A DNA stretch of 64,000 nt from Actinostola sp. cb2023. Lineage: Eukaryota > Cnidaria > Anthozoa > Actiniaria > Actinostolidae. The stretch spans positions 186,001 to 250,000 of the forward strand of contig JAUJYZ010000460.1 in assembly GCA_033675265.1 (NCBI GenBank). Reading direction: 5' to 3'. A program made the position numbers and the translations under genes. Under the pieces are notes generated by a model, which saw nothing but the letters and a program-made list of their open reading frames with translations, ran no database searches and was not told where the DNA came from. Below, one piece after another: positions 20,540 to 32,100 of the stretch. Numbering within the stretch: position 1 is the first letter of the stretch; each line of letters opens with the position of its first letter.

Positions 20540-21453
20540 TTATGTAACTGAGTTCAAGGAAGATATCCTTATATATTTCTTGAAAGCATCCGATTTCCAT
20601 CTACCCATATATACCTAATTTTAGCATCTGAAAATCCTTGTTCTGCTGCATAAGTAGCTGCACCAATCCTAAAGCTATGGCCTTTATATCTATTCGGGTC
20701 CAAGTCACATATTCTGAGTGCAGAAGAAAGCATATTTGTGAACTCACTTCTTAAAACTAGTGACCCATCTTGATTAACAAACAGTGGACCATTTGTTGTT
20801 CCACGAACAGAAACATAATTCAAAAGCGCTTGAACAGGACAAGCTTTGGATTGTCTAGTCACAACAATAGAAACATTGTTTTGATTGTAATGATGTTTGA
20901 AGTCTAAAAATGTAACTTTCATTGAAAGTACATAGCCATTTTCTGCAGACTGTCTAGACACTTGACTAAGATTCAAAACTGCATTACTGGTACTTTGTGT
21001 TTTGCTGGATCCTGTAATCTCACCTATTCGAAGAAAGGCAAAAAATGCCAAAGAGCACATTGCTCTAAACATTAGTGATCGATAAGGTGAAATACAAATA
21101 ATATCACCAGCTTGCATAATGCGTACCAAAATGGGAAGTGTAATTGGTAATCGTGAATCTACCTTATGGCTCTTTTTACCATAACCTTTAAGCATTTCAA
21201 TCACATAAAATGTTTTAGTGGGATCACTAAGCCCTGCTAAGCGATGGTAGTAACCAAGGGCAGAAACATAGGTGTTTACTGTCGACGAAGCATATTTGTG
21301 GTCAAATAAATAAGCTATAAATAATGCCAATGTTGTAGGCATGATAGGCAAAGAAAAGTTTGAATCAACAAAGATGCTCAAGTGAAATTGCTCAAAAAGT
21401 TTCCACGCTCTACGATAAGTTGGAAGAGAAGACTTCTGCAAACTAGCCGACAA
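20540..21453 (-). pseudogene. Tyrosine recombinase of the DIRS-like element (frameshifted 3' end)
   Basis: The open frame has catalytic landmarks of the phage-integrase fold: an N-terminal SAM-like region (LPTYRRAWKLFEQFH), box I arginine in FAFLRIGEITG, a beta-region lysine candidate in SMKVTFLDFKHH, and box II H-x-x-R in GHSFRIGAAT. After AKIRY the frame reads into a stop at 20569. The expected GRWKSDAF...YIR segment with the catalytic tyrosine is present in another frame and ends at 20540, so a 2-bp gain in the TATATAT run near 20608-20616 explains the break. The frame has no ATG at its start; it is open upstream into the RT end, which suggests frameshift translation. The enzyme would integrate the circular DNA copy without target duplication. 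Confidence 0.85.
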
Positions 21454-21464
21454 TAATTCTTCTA

Positions 21465-23084
21465 CTATAACTGCCAGTTTGTAGGAAGAAGATATGGTGG
21501 AATTATAGTTGGCAAAGGATCCATGTAAGCTGGTGCTAGCTGCTTGAAACGTTGCATCTGTGAACGAGATAAAGCATCTGCAAGGTTGTTTTTGATTCCT
21601 GGGATATGTTTTGCTTTGAACAATATATTATGTTTCAAACAAACCAGCACAAGTTTACGCACAAAAATCATTAAAACTTTATCCTTGCATGATGACTTAT
21701 TTATCACGTAAACTAGAGATTCGTTATCTGTGAAAAATGTAATGCACTTATCTCTAATATGTTCACCCCACAAAAACAAACTAAGGACTATAGGGTAAAA
21801 TTCAAGAATGGCAATATTAAGACCCAACCATTCCCTAGGCCATATACCATAGCACCAGTGAGAACCAAAAACTGCTCCATAACCAAGAGCCCCTGATGCA
21901 TCAGTAAATAATTGCAGAGATATACTATCATGCCAAATATCACTAAGGAAAAAGGATTTGCCATTATACTCTTGAAAGAATTGCTGCCAAACAAGCAAAT
22001 CAGCTTTAACCTCTTTTGAAATACGTACAAAATGACTTGGGTGTTTCAGCCCAATACATAAATCAATTAGTCTTCTCAGAAATGCTCGACCTGGTACAAC
22101 AACGGAACAAGCAAAATTAAGAGACCCAATAAGAGACTGCAACTCTTTCAAGTTTGCCTTTTTCCTTTTCATAAATACTGAAATCAAGCTCATGCATTTT
22201 GTCAATTTATCTTGAGGCAGGCGAGACTCACAAAGTATGGTGTCTAATTCAACACCTGCAAAAGTCAATGTGGTGGATGGTCCAAATGTTTTTTCTGGTG
22301 CCATGGGAACGCCCAGAAAATGACATAATTCCAGGAATAATCTTAGACTTATAGAACATTCATATTCAGTAGACTGAATGATGAGAAAGTCATCTAACAA
22401 ATGTATAAGATTTGCAATACATAACTTTTCCTGTGCAATCCATTCAATAGCTGTACTAAAAACCTCAAATGTTTTGCAAGAGCTGGCACAACCCATAGGC
22501 ATGCACTTATCATAATAATACTGATTTTTCCATTTCATACCTAGAAGGTGATAATCCTGAGGATTAATAGGTAAAATTCTGAATGCACTTTTTATATCTG
22601 TCTTGGCCAAATAAGACCCAACACCAGATTGTTTGATTTTCTGAATAGCATCATCAATAGTAGCATAGTGAACACTGGTGTGACTAGATGAAATACCATC
22701 ATTTACTGAAGTGCCTTTCGGAAAGGAAAGGTGATGTATCATGCGAAAATCCCCTGGGTTTTTCTTTGGGACAATACCAAGAGGAGACACTCTAAAAATA
22801 GGAAATGGTGGTGACTTAAAAGGTCCTGCAAGCCTATGGGACTCCAACTCTTTTGCCAATTTCAGGTCTACTATTTGAGGCTGTTGTACAGCTGATTGCA
22901 AATTGTGTGATTCAAATGATCTACTTTGACCAACAGAGAAAAGTGGAAAACCAAATTTAAAACCTTCAACTAAAAAACAAACCTTTTGTGATTCATAACC
23001 TATAAGCAAGAACTCCAACCTATTTACGCTTACTGGTGTTGGAAGAGGAAGTATTGGCAGCATGAGGTTTTTCCTTTGAGACAC
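21465..23084 (-). CDS. Reverse transcriptase/RNase H of the DIRS-like element
   Basis: About 539 codons. RT landmarks: PLGIVPKKNPGDFRMIHHLS, DIKSAFRILPI, MGCASSCKTFE, LLDDFLII (the DD pair of the palm, with L in place of the usual Y or F), LTFAGVELD. RNase H landmarks: LFTDASG, the glutamate in AILEFYPI, FTDNESLVYVIN and NNLADALSR. The RNase H fold directly follows RT, as in DIRS elements. The frame opens with GTG at 23084 and a first ATG shortly after, overlapping the Gag end by about 65 bp in another frame, so it is probably made by frameshifting or re-initiation. No stop or frameshift was seen. Confidence 0.9.
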   Translation of the reverse strand: MSQRKNLMLPILPLPTPVSVNRLEFLLIGYESQKVCFLVEGFKFGFPLFSVGQSRSFESHNLQSAVQQPQIVDLKLAKELESHRLAGPFKSPPFPIFRVSPLGIVPKKNPGDFRMIHHLSFPKGTSVNDGISSSHTSVHYATIDDAIQKIKQSGVGSYLAKTDIKSAFRILPINPQDYHLLGMKWKNQYYYDKCMPMGCASSCKTFEVFSTAIEWIAQEKLCIANLIHLLDDFLIIQSTEYECSISLRLFLELCHFLGVPMAPEKTFGPSTTLTFAGVELDTILCESRLPQDKLTKCMSLISVFMKRKKANLKELQSLIGSLNFACSVVVPGRAFLRRLIDLCIGLKHPSHFVRISKEVKADLLVWQQFFQEYNGKSFFLSDIWHDSISLQLFTDASGALGYGAVFGSHWCYGIWPREWLGLNIAILEFYPIVLSLFLWGEHIRDKCITFFTDNESLVYVINKSSCKDKVLMIFVRKLVLVCLKHNILFKAKHIPGIKNNLADALSRSQMQRFKQLAPAYMDPLPTIIPPYLLPTNWQL

Positions 23085-24144
23085 GAAAAGAACAATTTAT
23101 CATCTGGTGGCTCTTTTCACACAAAGGACAGGAATGACTGTATTTACAGCCATCACATTTCATGCCTTTATGATATCTCCAACAAAAGCCCTTCGGCACT
23201 AGTGTTTCCTTAGACTTTGGTTTCATATCATATACATTCTTTTTATACTGACCATTTGCATTATGTCCAGTTGCAGGTTGTGCTCTTATCCATAATTCCC
23301 AATGAACAGAACCCCATGAACAAGACTTGTGATCATTTTGGCGTAAATAGCGAAAATTCGCATCATAATATTGCCAATTACAACCCCTTGCTGCCAACTC
23401 CCTCACAATCTCGCTATATTTCATTAATCCTGGTGCCTCGGATGGATATTTCTGTGTGTATACACCCACAAATACTTGATATGCCGAGGTCCAAACCTCA
23501 ATTGAATTAATTTTCTTTGGTTTGTTATTTGATTCCAAAGTAATCAATGGTTGTCCACTTGTAGATTTTGTGTCAAGGCACAAATGATAACTGGCCTGGT
23601 CTGTCATCTTATTTAAGAGTATGCCAAAATCCACATACTCATTGGACCAAATCTTAGTTTTGATCTTTTCGGGCATGCTCATATCGATAGGAATGTCTGA
23701 CGACACAAAAATATCCTTAGGCTGACCTAGATGAGGATTTACTAGCCCATTCTGGCCAGATAAGTTGCCTAAGACAGCAGCAACTGACCCTTGTACATTT
23801 GCTGCTACCTCGGCTTGGTTAGAGAAGTTTTCTGAGACAACAGCAATTGACCCATGTACATTCACTGCTGCCTCAGATTGTGTTTCATCTCTATTACCTG
23901 CATTATCAATAGTATTTGAATTAACACCCAGAGGTGTTTCTGAGACAACTTGTTGAGAAGCTGGTGTCTGCAGTTTTGCTAGAACTGCATTTGCCACCTT
24001 CTCAACTAATTCATCCATATTTAGTTGTCCTTCACTTGGATTATTCTGCTCTATACGCCTTCTTCTTCTTGGAGGCTGAACTTGCTCATCTTCCAAGACA
24101 ACAGCTGAAGGACGTCTCAAACGAGTTGAAACACGGCGAGACAT
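23020..24144 (-). CDS. Gag-like ORF of the DIRS-like element
   Basis: The likely start is ATG 24144 (MSRRVSTRLRRPS); the frame is open further upstream to 24324, but that part is hydrophobic and unlike Gag. An arginine cluster (PPRRRRRIEQ) lies near residue 27, then a helix MDELVEKVANAVLAKL. A middle domain with W.S.EYVDFGILLNKM and YHLCLDTKS follows, and then a cysteine/histidine cluster near the C-terminus (C-x8-C-x2-C-x4-H-x-C-x2-C-x4-H-x4-C, in KGFCWRYHKGMKCDGC and SHSCPLCEKSH) that could bind nucleic acid. It ends TSSSNTSKRK. Place and composition fit Gag; the domain itself is not a family I can name. Confidence 0.75.
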   Translation of the reverse strand: MSRRVSTRLRRPSAVVLEDEQVQPPRRRRRIEQNNPSEGQLNMDELVEKVANAVLAKLQTPASQQVVSETPLGVNSNTIDNAGNRDETQSEAAVNVHGSIAVVSENFSNQAEVAANVQGSVAAVLGNLSGQNGLVNPHLGQPKDIFVSSDIPIDMSMPEKIKTKIWSNEYVDFGILLNKMTDQASYHLCLDTKSTSGQPLITLESNNKPKKINSIEVWTSAYQVFVGVYTQKYPSEAPGLMKYSEIVRELAARGCNWQYYDANFRYLRQNDHKSCSWGSVHWELWIRAQPATGHNANGQYKKNVYDMKPKSKETLVPKGFCWRYHKGMKCDGCKYSHSCPLCEKSHQMINCSFRVSKEKPHAANTSSSNTSKRK

Positions 24145-24372
24145 TCTGAAATGAAAGACAACTAAGAATGGCAATATAAAGTTGGAAATGCTTACGAGTA
24201 TATTCACTACAAACCTATGTAAACGAATATTTACAAACAACATATAACCAAAACTTATTATGTACAATACATTAAAACAACATGAACAATGGCAGGGATG
24301 GCTGGCAGACTGATAACAACACAATGTCGCCGAACAAATGCCTGTCCCTCAAAGCCATAAAAACAATCCAAC

Positions 24373-24668
24373 AACCTCAGGTTGGATGTAATAATGGCCT
24401 CAACATGATTTAAAATTCCATCAACCTCTGGTTGGTTATAATAATAATAAGGCAACCGCTGGCCTCAACATGAATTAATATTCCAACAACCTCAGGTTGG
24501 TTATATTTAATAATAATAAGGCAACCGCTGGCCTCAACATGATTTAAAATTCCATCAACCTCTGGTTGGTTATAATAATAATAAGGCAACAGCTGGCCTC
24601 AACATGATTTAAAATTCAACCAACCTCTGGTTGGTTATAATAATAATAATAAGGCAACCGCTGGCCTA
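24373..24668. repeat. About 65-75-bp tandem repeat with CAACC/GGTTG hairpins
   Basis: Four imperfect units in the element's 5' region. Each has CAACCTCAGGTTGG or CAACCTCTGGTTGG (a short palindrome), an AATAATAATAAGG run and CAACCGCTGGCCTCAACATG. Copies start near 24373, 24427, 24487 and 24553-24620. It lies between the SGNH ORF and the Gag ORF, so it could form a string of small hairpins in the RNA. Confidence 0.75.
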
Positions 24669-24986
24669 AACATAGCACCTGGCTAGCTTTACGATGTTAA
24701 ATTAGTCACCAGGTTTGAATCAAGTAATACATAAATAAAGGCACCTGGCCTTTAACGTATACAAATAATTATAGATGTATTCAACATCGAATCAAAACAT
24801 TGCATACAATCATTCTTTTTGAATTTAAATGCATCATTTTAATAATTACAAATAATTATAAATTTCTCATACCTAACTGAATTAGGTATTAATTATATAT
24901 ATATAAATATATATATTTTTATTAAAACTTGAATATAAGCTTATGCATCCAAAGAAGAAGTGTCAATTTTCAATGAAATATGTATT
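24669..24986. other. AT-rich spacer inside the DIRS-like element
   Basis: Untranslated spacer between the hairpin repeat and the SGNH ORF, containing a TATATA tract at 24893-24920. No motif identified. Confidence 0.5.
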
Positions 24987-25568
24987 TTACATATCATCTA
25001 CTTGACGTAAAATTTTTAGCGACTTCATAATTGCACCCCGATAGCTACGATAGAGGGCATACTGCCCTTGTGAATTCAAATGAACACCATCCGCTAATAT
25101 CATTTCATTACGTGGTTCATATAATCCCTTGTGTCGCCATGTAAACACTTGAGGGTGATCAATTACTACACTCAAGTACTGATTTAGAACTTTAACGTTC
25201 TCATTTAAAACTACATCTTTACGAGGGATAACATAACAGACACAAACTACTCGTATTGAATATTTGGACAACAAAAGGTTTGCCAAATCATCGATTTCAG
25301 AGCCAACTGATTGAGGTGGTTTCGTAGTTAGGTCGTTAGTTCCTATCTCCAAGATGACGACATCTGGCGTGTACCTAGCGACTGATGACAAATCTAACTT
25401 TTTCACTTTTTCAACGGTCCGCCCGCCAACACCAAAAAGACGAACTTTTGTTCCTTCCAGGTTAAAGTCTCTTTGTGCTCGACTGTCAAAATTTCTGTCC
25501 AAATCGTTTTGCAGCCGTCGTACAAAAGAATGTCCAAGAATCATTACTTTTGGGACACACGAAGCCAT
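24987..25568 (-). CDS. SGNH/GDSL-type hydrolase ORF carried by the element
   Basis: ATG at 25568 starts a 193-residue protein beginning MASCVPKVMILGHSFVRRL. The SGNH blocks are visible: block I serine in GHS (GDS with H for D), block II glycine in LFGVGGRTV, block III asparagine in LEIGTNDLT, and block V Asp-x-x-His in ADGVHLNSQGQ. All four catalytic positions are kept. Such hydrolases act on ester bonds; the substrate here is unknown. SGNH/esterase domains are known in some CR1 LINEs. Here it is a separate 5' ORF on the same strand as Gag/RT/YR and inside the element's repeats, so it is probably part of the element. Confidence 0.8.
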   Translation of the reverse strand: MASCVPKVMILGHSFVRRLQNDLDRNFDSRAQRDFNLEGTKVRLFGVGGRTVEKVKKLDLSSVARYTPDVVILEIGTNDLTTKPPQSVGSEIDDLANLLLSKYSIRVVCVCYVIPRKDVVLNENVKVLNQYLSVVIDHPQVFTWRHKGLYEPRNEMILADGVHLNSQGQYALYRSYRGAIMKSLKILRQVDDM

Positions 25569-25722
25569 TTCCAACTGAAAAATGTTTAACACTTGAGTTG
25601 TAAAATGTGCCGAAGACACCGATACTCAATGTACTAATACGATAACATATGTTCAGAAAGGCTTAAAATTATCACAACAAATTGTAACAAACCCAAAATT
25701 AAAATGGGTAGATCAACAAAGT

Positions 25723-26117
25723 AATTAACACATAGCCGGTTTAATATATATCTGATATAATCAATTACCAAAACATGATAACTGCAATTGATATACATAT
25801 TGCCAGCTATCCCATGATGCAATGGGAGGTTTGGTTGGCTGGGGGGTAGAGCTATTGCAGCCCCCTCTAGGTCATTCTTGTTGACAACTGATGGCGCGTA
25901 CTTTGATACGTTGACACACGGATTTCAAGAAATATATAAGGATATCTTCCTTGAACTCAGTTACATAAATGTACATGTAAGGGGCTTTAGTGTTATGTCT
26001 TGCAGGTGCTGCATTCTCCCTTTCAATGATAAACATTTTTTGTCAAACTGAAATATGTGCTGTGCTCTGTTTGCAAAGGCAATACAATGACTCAGTATGG
26101 GATAAAAATGGCTATGT
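25723..26117. repeat. Right terminal region: A, inverted B and T repeats
   Basis: A (25723-25807) is identical in layout to 20207-20291. B (25923-26013) is the inverse of 20495-20585, which contains the recombinase 3' end. T (26015-26117) directly repeats the left end. Between A and B is a 115-bp unique segment. After T the sequence passes without a gap into the 23-bp satellite at 26118. Confidence 0.85.
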
Positions 26118-29100
26118 CACATCAGCTTACTACTCATTGTCACGTCAGCTTACAGTACCGATCGAAACTAACCTCAAACGCGAAGTTAACATATGTTAAC
26201 GCAAAGCGTGCATTTGGAGTTAACGCAAAACAAACGCAAAGCAAACCTTGCCGATGTTTACGTTTGTTAAGCGTTTACTAAATGAACGCAAATCAAACGC
26301 AAAGTAAACTATTCTATTCTAAACTCGATTGGATTTCATTTTCGAAAGCATTCAAACATCGTTATATATTTACAATGTAATAGAAATTCAGTACAGTTTA
26401 CCGTAAATGTACAAAATAATGCACACACAAAATACACAAAATCAAACACACTTCAGCAAACTAAAAGCTAGCAAAGTTAGCCGAAACTAAAAGCGATTTC
26501 TGTGTCGAAATCTCATTGATAGAGGACGTGAATTCGAAGACATTTTCGATAAAAGATGACGATGTTTTCGCAAAGAATGAAAGGAACACAACCAACTAGA
26601 CATCGACTAGACACTTGGCGCCGAGATCTGTCACGTTACGTCACACAAAGAAGCCGCTAATCAGATGACAAGGAGAGCAATGGCGGCTCGTAGCGAATGG
26701 CTTCGCAAAGTTTGCTCTTCAAAGTCCGAAAAGTTAAATGTACCAGTCGAAGATCAAGACAAAAATTACCTTATTGAGAAATTGAAATTTATTCCGTCCA
26801 AATATGTACAAATATGACATTTCAGAACCAGAAATCTTCCTTTAGTTTCCTTTGTAATTCACATCATTCGTTCGACCTTCGGCTCGGGTTTGTTTACGTT
26901 GTTCTTCTCGAGCGCGCGTTTGTTCTGAGTTAACTCCAAACAAACGCAAGGCAACCTTTGTGTTCGTTTGGAGTTAACGCAAAACAAACGCGGTTTGAGG
27001 TTAGTTTCGATCGGTACTGTACTACTCATTGTCACATCAGCTTCCTAATCATTGTCAACGTCAGCTTACTACTCATTGTCACGTCAGCTTACTAATCATT
27101 GTCACGTCAGCTTTCTAATCATTGTCAACGTCAGCTTACTACTCATTGTCACGTCAGCTTACTACTCATTGTCACATCAGCTTCCTAATCATTGTCAACG
27201 TCAGCTTACTACTCATTGTCACGTCAGCTTACTAATCATTGTCACGTCAGCTTTCTAATCATTGTCACGTCAGCTTCCTAATCATTGTCACGTCAGCTTC
27301 CTAATCATAGTCACGTCAGCTTACTACTCATTGTCACGTCAGTTTCCTTACTCATTGTCACATCAGCTTACTACTCATTGTCACGTCAGCTTACTACTCA
27401 TTGTCACGTCAGCTTACTACTCATTGTCACGTCAGCTTCCTACTCATTGTCATTGTCACGTCAGCTTTACTACGTCATTGTCATTGTCAGCTTACTACTC
27501 ATTGTCACGTCAGCTGTCACTAGCTTACTCATTGTCACGTCAGCTTACTACTCATTGTCACGTCAGCTTACTACTCATTGTCACGTCAGCTTCCTACTCA
27601 TTGTCACGTCAGCTTACTACTCATTGTCACGTCAGCTTACTACTCATTGTCACGTCAGCTTACTACTCATTGTCACGTCAGCTTACTACTCATTGTCACG
27701 TCAGCTTACTACTCATTGTCACGTCAGCTTACTACTCATTGTCACGTCAGCTTACTACTCATTGTCACGTCAGCTTACTACTCATTGTCACGTCAGCTTA
27801 CTACTCATTGTCACGTCAGCTTCCTACTCATTGTCACGTCAGCTTACTACTCATTGTCACGTCAGCTTCAGCATTGTCACGTCACTTCTACTCATTGTCA
27901 CGTCAGCTTACTACTCATTGTCACGTCAGCTTACTATTGTCACGTCTACTCATTGTCACGTCAGCTTACTACTCATTGTCGTCAGCTTACTATCATTGTC
28001 ACGTCAGCTCATCATTGTCACGTCAGCTTACTACTCATTGTCACGTCAGCTTACTACTCATTGTCACGTCAGCTTACTACTCATTGTCACGTCAGCTCAG
28101 CTTACTACTCATTGTCTACTCATTGTCACGTCAGCTTACTACTCATTGTCACGTCAGCTTACTACTCATTGTCACGTCGTCAGCTTACTACTCATTGTCA
28201 CGTCAGCTTACTACTCATTGTCACGTCAGCTTCTAGCATTGTCACGTCAGCTACTACTCATTGTCACGTCAGCTTACTACTCATTGTCACGTCAGCTTAC
28301 TACTCATTGTCACGTCAGCTTACTACTCATTGTCACGTCATCATTGTCACGTCAGCTTACTAATCATTGTCACGTCAGCTTCCTAATCATTGTCACGTCA
28401 GCTTACTACTCATTGTCATCAGCTTACTACTCATTGTCACGTCAGCTTACTACTCATTGTCACGTCAGCTTACTACTCATTGTCACGTCAGCTTACTACT
28501 CATTGTCACGTCAGCTTACTACTCATTGTCACGTCAGCTTACTACTCATTGTCACGTCAGCTTACTACTCATTGTCACGTCAGCTTACTACTCATTGTCA
28601 CGTCAGCTTACTACTCATTGTCACGTCAGCTTACTACTCATTGTCACGTCAGCTTACTACTCATTTCACTCACTAATCATTGTCACGTCAGCTTACTACT
28701 CATTGTCACGTCAGCTTCACTACTCATTGTCACGTCAGCTTACTACTCATTGTCACGTCAGCTTACTACTCATTGTCACGTCAGCTTACTACTCATTGTC
28801 ACGTCAGCTTACTACTCATTGTCACGTCAGCTTACTACTCATTGTCACGTCAGCTTACTACTCATTGTCACGTCAGTTACTACATTGTCAGCTTCACTCA
28901 GCTTCATTGTCACGTCAGCTTACTAATCATTGTCACGTTGTCATTGTCACGTCAGCTTACTACTCATTGTCACGTCAGCTTACTACTCATTGTCACGTCA
29001 GCTTACTACTCATTGTCACTCATTGTCACGTCAGCTTACTACTCATTGTACTAATCATTGTCACGTCAGCTTACTACTCATTGTCACGTCAGCTTACTAC

Positions 29101-32100
29101 TCATTGTCACGTCAGCTTACTACTCATTGTCACGTCAGCTTACTACTCATTGTCACGTCAGCAGCTTACTACTCATTGTCACGTCAGCTTACTAATCATT
29201 GTCACGTCAGCGTCACTCTTCACGTCAGCTACTCATTGTCACGTCAGCTTACTACTCATTGTCACGTCAGCTTACTACTCATTGTCACGTCAGCTTACTA
29301 CTCATTGTCACGTCAGCTTACTACTCATTGTCACGTCAGCTTACTACTCATTGTCACTACTCATTGTCACGTCAGCTTACTACTCATTGTCACGTCAGCT
29401 TACTATCTCACGTCAGCTTACTACTCATTGTCACGTCAGCTTACTACTCATTGTCACGTCAGTCAGCTTCTACTCATTGTCACGTCAGCTTACTACTCAT
29501 TGTCACGTCAGCTTACTACTCATTGTCACGTCAGCTTACTACTCATTGTCACGTCAGCTTACTACTCATTGTCACTCAGCTTCCATCATTGTCACGTCAG
29601 CTTACTACTCATTGTCACGTCAGCTTACTACTCATTGTCACGTCAGCTTACTACTCATTGTCACGTCAGCTTACTACTCATTGTCATTGTCACGTCTTAC
29701 TACTCATTGTCACGTCAGCTTCCTAATCATTGTCAACGTCAGCTTACTACTCATTGTCACGTCAGCTTACTACTCATTGTCACGTCAGCTTACTACTCAT
29801 TGTCACGTCAGCTTACTACTCATTGTCACGTCAGCTTACTACTCATTGTCACGTCAGCTTACTACTCATTGTCACGTCAGCTTACTACTCATTGTCACGT
29901 CAGCTTACTACTCATTGTCACGTCAGCTTACTACTCATTGTCACGTCAGCTTACTACTCATTGTCACGTCACTCACGTCAGCTTCTACTCATTGTCACGT
30001 CAGCTCACGTCAGCTATTGTCATCAGCTGTCTACTCGTCAGCTTACTACTCATTGTCACGTCAGCTTACTACTCATTGTCACGTCAGCTTACTACTCATT
30101 GTCACGTCAGCATTGTCACGTCAGCTTCTACTCATTGTCACGTCAGCTTACTACTCATTGTCACGTCAGCTTACTACTCATTGTCACGTCAGCTTACTAC
30201 TCATTGTCACGTCAGCTTACTACTCATTGTCACGTCAGCTTACTACTCATTGTCACGTCAGCTTACTACTCATTGTCACGTCAGCTTACTACTCATTGTC
30301 ACGTCAGCTTACTACTCATTGTCACGTCAGCTTACTACTCATTGTCACGTCAGCTTACTACTCATTGTCACGTCAGCTTACTACTCATTGTCACGTCAGC
30401 TTACTACTCATTGTCACGTCAGTCAGTCTTACTACATTGTCACGTCAGCTTACTACTCATTGTCACGTCAGCTTACTACTCATTGTCACGTCAGCTTACT
30501 ACTCATTGTCACGTCAGCTTACTACTCATTGTCACGTCATTGTTACTACTCATTGTCACGTCAGCTTACTACTCATTGTCACGTCATTGTCATTGTCACG
30601 TCAGCTTACTCAATCATTGTCACGTCAGCTTACTACTCATTGTCACGTCAGCTTACTACTCATTGTCACGTCAGCTTCTACTCATTGTCAACGTCAGCTT
30701 ACTACTCATTGTCACGTCAGCTTACTACTCACGTCAGCTTACTACTCATTGTCACGTCAGCTTACTACTCATTGTCACGTCAGCTTCACTACTCATTGTC
30801 ACGTCAGCTTACTACTCATTGTCACGTCAGCTTACTACTACTCATTGTCACGTCAGCTTACTAATCATTGTCACGTCAGCTTGTCTCATTGTCACGTCTT
30901 ACTACTCATTGTCACGTCAGCTTACTACTCATTGTCACGTTGCTTCACATTGTCACGTCAGCTTACTACTCATTGTCACGTCAGCTTACTACTCATTGTC
31001 ACGTCAGCTCTACTCATTGTCACATCAGCTTACTACTCATTGTCACGTCAGCTTACTACTCATTGTCACGTCAGCTTACTACTCATTGTCACGTCAGCTT
31101 ACTACTCATTGTCACGTCAGCTTACTACTCATTGTCACGTCAGCTTACTACTCATTGTCACGTCAGCTTACTACTCATTGTCACGTCAGCTTACTACTCA
31201 TTGTCACGTCAGCTTACTACTCATTGTCACGTCAGCTTACTACTCATTGTCACGTCAGCTTACTACTCATTGTCACGTCAGCTTACTACTCATTGTCACG
31301 TCAGCTTACTACTCATTGTCACGTCAGCTTACTACTCATTGTCACGTCAGCTTACTACTACTCATTGTCACATTGTCACGTCAGCTTACTACTCATCATT
31401 GTCACTTACTACTCATTCAGCTTACTACTCATTGTCACGTCAGCTTACTACTCATTGTCACGTCACTCATTGTCACGTCAGCTTACTCATTGTCACGTCA
31501 GCTTCATCATTGTCACGTCAGCTCATCATTGTCACGTCAGCTTACTACTCATTGTCACGTCACGTCATCATTGTCACGTCAGCTTACTAATCATTGTCAC
31601 GTCAGCTTACTACTCATTGTCACGTCAGTCAGCTTACTACTCATTGTCACGTCAGCTTACTACTCATTGTCACGTCAGCTTACTACTCATTGTCACGTCA
31701 GCTTACTACTCATTGTCACGTCAGCTACTACTCATTGTCACGTCAGCTTACTACTCATTGTCACGTCATTCATTGTCACGTCAGCTTACTACTCATTGTC
31801 ACGTCAGCTTACTACTCATTGTCACGTCAGCTTACTACTCATTGTCACGTCAGCTTCCTACTCATTGTCACGTCAGCTTACTACTCATTGTCACGTCAGC
31901 TTACTACTCATTGTCACGTCGTCTACTCTTACTAGCTTACTACTCATTGTCACGTCAGCTTACTACTCATTGTCACGTCAGCTTACTACTCATTGTCACG
32001 TCAGCTTACTACTCATTGTCACGTCAGCTTACTACTCATTGTCACGTCAGCTTACTACTCATTGTCACGTCAGCTTACTACTCATTGTCACGTCAGCTTA

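Larger units (their letters stand above)
20101..26117 (-). mobile_element. DIRS/Ngaro-like tyrosine-recombinase retrotransposon with SGNH ORF
   Basis: About 6.0 kb, all ORFs on the minus strand, in order SGNH hydrolase, Gag, RT/RNase H, tyrosine recombinase. It has no integrase or protease motif. A 103/104-bp direct repeat (T) is at both ends (20101-20204 and 26015-26117). An 85-bp direct repeat (A) is at 20207-20291 and 25723-25807. A 91-bp inverted repeat (B) is at 20495-20585, overlapping the recombinase 3' end, and at 25923-26013. Split direct and inverted repeats are what DIRS, PAT and Ngaro elements use for circular-intermediate replication. It sits between the LINE monomer array and the 23-bp satellite. 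Only a 2-bp lesion in the recombinase was noticed. Confidence 0.85.
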
